A stretch of DNA of 64,000 nucleotides, from assembly GCF_002298975.1 (NCBI RefSeq), contig NZ_DBMV01000022.1, forward strand, positions 9,298 through 73,297. Direction: 5' to 3'. Every line of letters begins with the position of its first letter. The stretch's first letter is position 1. Both the position numbers and the translations under genes were made by a program. The notes beneath the pieces were generated by a model. That model saw only the letters and a program-made list of their open reading frames with translations, made no database searches and had not been told where the DNA came from. Positions 61,078-64,000 of the stretch are shown in pieces. The stretch is from Ralstonia sp. UBA689. GTDB lineage: Bacteria > Pseudomonadota > Gammaproteobacteria > Burkholderiales > Burkholderiaceae.

Positions 61078-62181
61078 ATGAATAGTCAATCTCCCATGAT
61101 TCCGTTGGTAAAAGTAGCAATGCCGCCCCGAGATGTCCTGATGCCGGCGCTGGAGTCGGTGCTGTACGGTGGGATGATCGCGGAAGGTGAGCACGTTTAT
61201 CGCTTCGAGGCCGCGTTCAGTGAGCACTTTGGGCTGCCGGGCACTCTCGCTACGAGTAGCGGAACAGGGGCACTACACATCGCATTTGAGCTCGCAGGCG
61301 CTGGCGTCGGCGCTGAAATCATCACCACGTCGATGACGGCCGAGCCGACGAATACAACGATTCTGCAAACTGGCGCCGCTCCTGTTTTTGCCGACGTCAA
61401 TCCGCGAACAGGCAACATCGACCCTGCTTCCGTTGAATCGCTCATCACCGAGCGTACCAAGGCCATTTGCGCTGTGCATTACGCGGGTTACCCGGTAGAA
61501 CTCGGAGAATTGCGCCGAATCGCTGATCGTCATGGCATTGTATTGATTGAAGACTGCGCGCATGGGCTCGGTGCTCGCTTTAACGGGCTTTCTGTGGGAG
61601 CGTTCGGCGACTCGGCGATCTTTTCCTTCCAGGCAATCAAGCATATGACGACGATCGACGGAGGCGCGCTAACGCTCAAAAACCTGGATCAGATTCCGGA
61701 AGCCAAGCGCCTACGCTGGTTCGGCCTGACCAAAGGTGTGCCCCGCACCGAGGTCGACATTGTCCGGCCGGGGTACAAGTACAATATGCACAACGTCGCC
61801 GGCCTGCTCGGGCAACTGCAGTTGCAGGGCATCGATGAACTGTTGAATCAGCATATTTCCAACGGCCGATTCTATGATGAGCGACTCTCATCGGTAGCGG
61901 GCATTGTGCCCGCGGCCATTCCTGAAGGTGCGGAGCCATCCTATTGGCTCTATACGCTTCTTGCAGAAGACTCCGACGATGTTGAGCAACGCCTCGCCAG
62001 CATTGGTGTGATGGCGTCGAAGTTGCATCGTCCCAATCACTATCATTCTGTCTTCGAGCCATATCGCCGTCCCATGCCTGGCCTCGATGAGTTCTATCGC
62101 AAGCTGGTGCATGTCCCCTGCGGTTGGTGGGTGAGCGATGAAGACCGAGAAAGAATCGCGGACGCCCTGGCTAGGGGTTAA
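61078..62181 (+). CDS. DegT/DnrJ/EryC1/StrS-family sugar aminotransferase
   Basis: A 367-residue PLP enzyme, probably aminating a nucleotide-linked keto sugar for the surface polysaccharide. The PLP lysine is Lys188 (FSFQAIKHMTTIDGGAL); LIEDCAHGLGA carries the aspartate that contacts the pyridine nitrogen, and TSSGTGALHIA (59-69) the phosphate loop. AAGGA lies about ten bases upstream of the ATG. The next gene, 5 bp on, is a related protein without the lysine. Confidence 0.9.
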   Translation: MNSQSPMIPLVKVAMPPRDVLMPALESVLYGGMIAEGEHVYRFEAAFSEHFGLPGTLATSSGTGALHIAFELAGAGVGAEIITTSMTAEPTNTTILQTGAAPVFADVNPRTGNIDPASVESLITERTKAICAVHYAGYPVELGELRRIADRHGIVLIEDCAHGLGARFNGLSVGAFGDSAIFSFQAIKHMTTIDGGALTLKNLDQIPEAKRLRWFGLTKGVPRTEVDIVRPGYKYNMHNVAGLLGQLQLQGIDELLNQHISNGRFYDERLSSVAGIVPAAIPEGAEPSYWLYTLLAEDSDDVEQRLASIGVMASKLHRPNHYHSVFEPYRRPMPGLDEFYRKLVHVPCGWWVSDEDRERIADALARG

Positions 62182-62186
62182 ACATC

Positions 62187-63314
62187 ATGCCGTCATCAGA
62201 AGTCTTCCGTCTTTTCGACGCTCGCCCAACCGCAGCGATGGATGCGGCGGCGTTGGGTGTGCTGTCGACAGGGCAGATTGCAAGCGGACCGTTTGTCGCG
62301 CAGTTTGAAACGGCGTTTGCGAAGACAGTCGCCCGCGACTTTGCGGTGGCGACCGACAACATGACGAACGCATTGGTGCTCGCGCTCCATCTGGCCGGCG
62401 TCGGGGACGGGGACGAAGTCGCGACGTTGGCGTACTCCTGCCTGTCCTCGAATTCGGCTATTAAGCGCGTTGGTGCAACCCCAGTCTGGGTCGACATTGA
62501 CCCAGAAACGGCGGCGATATCGTGTGAAGATCTGTCGCGGGCTATTACCGAAAAGACAAGAGCTGTCACCGTTTATCACGTAGCGGGTTACCCAGCCTCG
62601 ATGCGGGAAATCGCCGAATTCTGTCGGGTGCGTGGTTTAGTGCTGATCGAGGATTGCAACGCCGCGCTCGGCGCCGAAATCGATGGACGGCCGGTGGGGG
62701 CATTCGGCGATTTCGCCGTCTATTCTTTCTATCCGAACCGTCAGGTCAACGCGCTGGACGGCGGCGTGCTGTTTTGTCCTGATGAGGCGACGGCACAGCG
62801 CGCGCGGCGACTGCGACGCTTCGGCATCGATCTGGGCGGCTTTCGCGATGCGCGCGGTGAAATCAATCCCGCCGCCGACATTGCTGAGATCGGATGGTCG
62901 TGCGCAATGAGCAATTTGAACGCAGCCGTTGGCCTCGCCCATCTGGCTGATTGGGATCGGAACAAAACACGACTCCGCGAAAATGCCGCGTATGTGGAAT
63001 CGATCATCGATTCGCTGTGCGGCGTTCAGGCAGTACGTTGCACGAATGACGGTCAATCAGGCTGGTGGGGATTTGCCGTGCTGAGCCGTGATCGGGACGA
63101 AAAACTTGCCAAGCTGAAGTCCTTGGGTGTGCAGGCATCGATCCTCCATCAGCGCAATGACGCCTACTCTGGCTTTGTCGCAAAGTCGCGGCCATTGCCA
63201 GGGACAGAGCGGTTTCAATCCGAGGTCATCGTGTTGCCTTGCGGACCCTGGCTCGACGCGCAAAGCATTGCCGCGTTGGGCCGCTGCCTTCAGTCAGTAT
63301 GGTCGCCTCGATGA
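62187..63314 (+). CDS. DegT-family protein lacking the PLP lysine
   Basis: A 375-residue DegT/DnrJ-fold protein. It keeps the aspartate region (LIEDCNAALGA) and the C-terminal half, but where the Schiff-base lysine belongs it has Arg185 (YSFYPNRQVNALDGG, compared with FSFQAIKHMTTIDGG in the neighbour). It therefore cannot form the normal internal aldimine. Some DegT-fold sugar dehydratases (ColD) use His in that place, so a changed reaction is possible, as is a partner role to the intact enzyme. It starts 5 bp after that gene and overlaps the flippase by 4 bp. Confidence 0.85.
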   Translation: MPSSEVFRLFDARPTAAMDAAALGVLSTGQIASGPFVAQFETAFAKTVARDFAVATDNMTNALVLALHLAGVGDGDEVATLAYSCLSSNSAIKRVGATPVWVDIDPETAAISCEDLSRAITEKTRAVTVYHVAGYPASMREIAEFCRVRGLVLIEDCNAALGAEIDGRPVGAFGDFAVYSFYPNRQVNALDGGVLFCPDEATAQRARRLRRFGIDLGGFRDARGEINPAADIAEIGWSCAMSNLNAAVGLAHLADWDRNKTRLRENAAYVESIIDSLCGVQAVRCTNDGQSGWWGFAVLSRDRDEKLAKLKSLGVQASILHQRNDAYSGFVAKSRPLPGTERFQSEVIVLPCGPWLDAQSIAALGRCLQSVWSPR

Positions 63315-64000
63315 AACACTTGCGGTCGATGGTCGCAGGGAAGCATGCTCGCGCGGGCGCGGCTGGGCATCTCGTGCGCAGCCTGATCGATATGGCCATG
63401 CTGTATGCGAGCAAGGCTGGCGCAGTGATCGTCGGCGTTCTGATCCTGCCGCAGTTCAACCGATTGCTGGGGCCGGAGCAGTTCGGCGTCGTGGCGGTCA
63501 TTTTTTCGCTGCAGGCGCTGTTGCTGATTCTCGACCTTGGTATGTCGACCATTGTCGGGCGCGATATCGCCGCAGACGACAGCTCACGACAGGCGTCGGT
63601 TGATATCTGGCGCTCGGCGGAAACAGTGCTGAACGTCTCGTATGCGGCACTGGGCGTAGCGTTGATCAGCGTAGCATCGCTGATGGGCGTCTCCCTTACG
63701 TTACCGCAGATGCTTCTGACCCTTGTGTTGCTATGGGCCCTTACGCAACAGAACGTCGCAATGTCAGCACTCCTGGCGAAGCGCCGCTATCTGGACGCCG
63801 GCATCATTCAACTGGCGGGTGTGTTGGCGCGAGGGGGGGGGACGCTAGCGGCAATGAAGGTCATTGGGGTCTCGTTGGACGTATTTCTGATTTCTCAGTG
63901 CGTGCTGGCGCTTGCGCAGTACGTGGTGACCTGGGTGCATTGCAACAAAGTACTCTCAATTGACGGTGTGGTCGGCCGCGTCACACTCGAAGGCTGCCGG
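63311..64000 (+). CDS. Wzx-like polysaccharide flippase, 5' part
   Basis: The first 230 codons of a polytopic membrane protein, open at the window end. The N-terminal pattern (GAVIVGVLILPQFNRLLGPEQFGVVAVIFSLQ, split over two helices) is typical of Wzx O-antigen flippases of the MATE-like/PST family, and LILDLGMSTIVGRDIA follows. Start ATG overlaps the stop of the previous gene (ATGA). At 63833-63841 it carries a run of nine G inside the frame (Arg-Gly-Gly-Gly-Thr), a place where slippage would shift the frame. The rest lies beyond the window. Confidence 0.8.
   Translation, partial: MKHLRSMVAGKHARAGAAGHLVRSLIDMAMLYASKAGAVIVGVLILPQFNRLLGPEQFGVVAVIFSLQALLLILDLGMSTIVGRDIAADDSSRQASVDIWRSAETVLNVSYAALGVALISVASLMGVSLTLPQMLLTLVLLWALTQQNVAMSALLAKRRYLDAGIIQLAGVLARGGGTLAAMKVIGVSLDVFLISQCVLALAQYVVTWVHCNKVLSIDGVVGRVTLEGCR

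Overview
The window is high-GC DNA from a betaproteobacterial chromosome. Gene content and order point to the genus Ralstonia or a close relative: groEL, then a Tad/Flp pilus locus, hemL, a rubredoxin, pilGHIJ-chpA, a pyrimidine operon and rfbBDAC. This is recognition from sequence; species was not established. No tRNA, rRNA, CRISPR array or insertion sequence was seen.

1-4.2 kb: the 3' end of groEL with its terminator, then a DUF898 membrane protein paired with an M48 metalloprotease, and a GtrA-family membrane protein. 4.4-20.4 kb: a Tad/Flp pilus locus in two convergent blocks. On the plus strand are a TadG-like protein and two TadE-like minor pseudopilins. On the minus strand, read right to left, are three flp pilin genes, the TadV prepilin peptidase, an AAA+ ATPase, RcpC/CpaB, the RcpA/CpaC secretin, a small lipoprotein, TadZ, TadA, TadB and TadC, followed by a Do-like periplasmic protease and a small unknown gene. 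Between the blocks lie a nested repeat array (6651-7035) and a strongly self-complementary element with its own predicted promoter (about 7533-7793, minus strand).

21.5-29.0 kb: four paralogous GT87 (GT-C) membrane glycosyltransferases, a GtrB/Dpm1-like polyprenyl-phosphate glycosyltransferase and a VpsR-like sigma-54 activator. With the GtrA protein at 3.7 kb they look like a surface or pilin glycosylation module around the Tad genes. 30.1-37.4 kb: two TPM-domain proteins with LemA, a DapA-family enzyme, a lipoprotein, a trypsin-fold protein that has lost its catalytic triad, HemL and rubredoxin.

37.7-48.1 kb: the type IV pilus chemosensory operon pilG-pilH-pilI-pilJ-chpA, with a mobile-looking inverted-repeat element between pilH and pilI and a 13-unit heptapeptide repeat in ChpA. 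48.1-56.1 kb: photolyase, an RsuA-family pseudouridine synthase, then yqgE-ruvX-pyrR-pyrB-pyrX-plsC, and apaH on the opposite strand. The dihydroorotase-like gene lacks the metal-binding HxH and is a non-catalytic PyrX type.

56.3-64.0 kb: a surface-polysaccharide (O-antigen) cluster: rfbB, rfbD, rfbA, rfbC (dTDP-rhamnose), a WecA/WbpL-like initiating sugar-phosphate transferase, two DegT-family proteins (one without the PLP lysine) and the start of a Wzx-like flippase carrying a G9 tract. Base composition falls around 58.3-61.1 kb, as expected for a transferred O-antigen locus.
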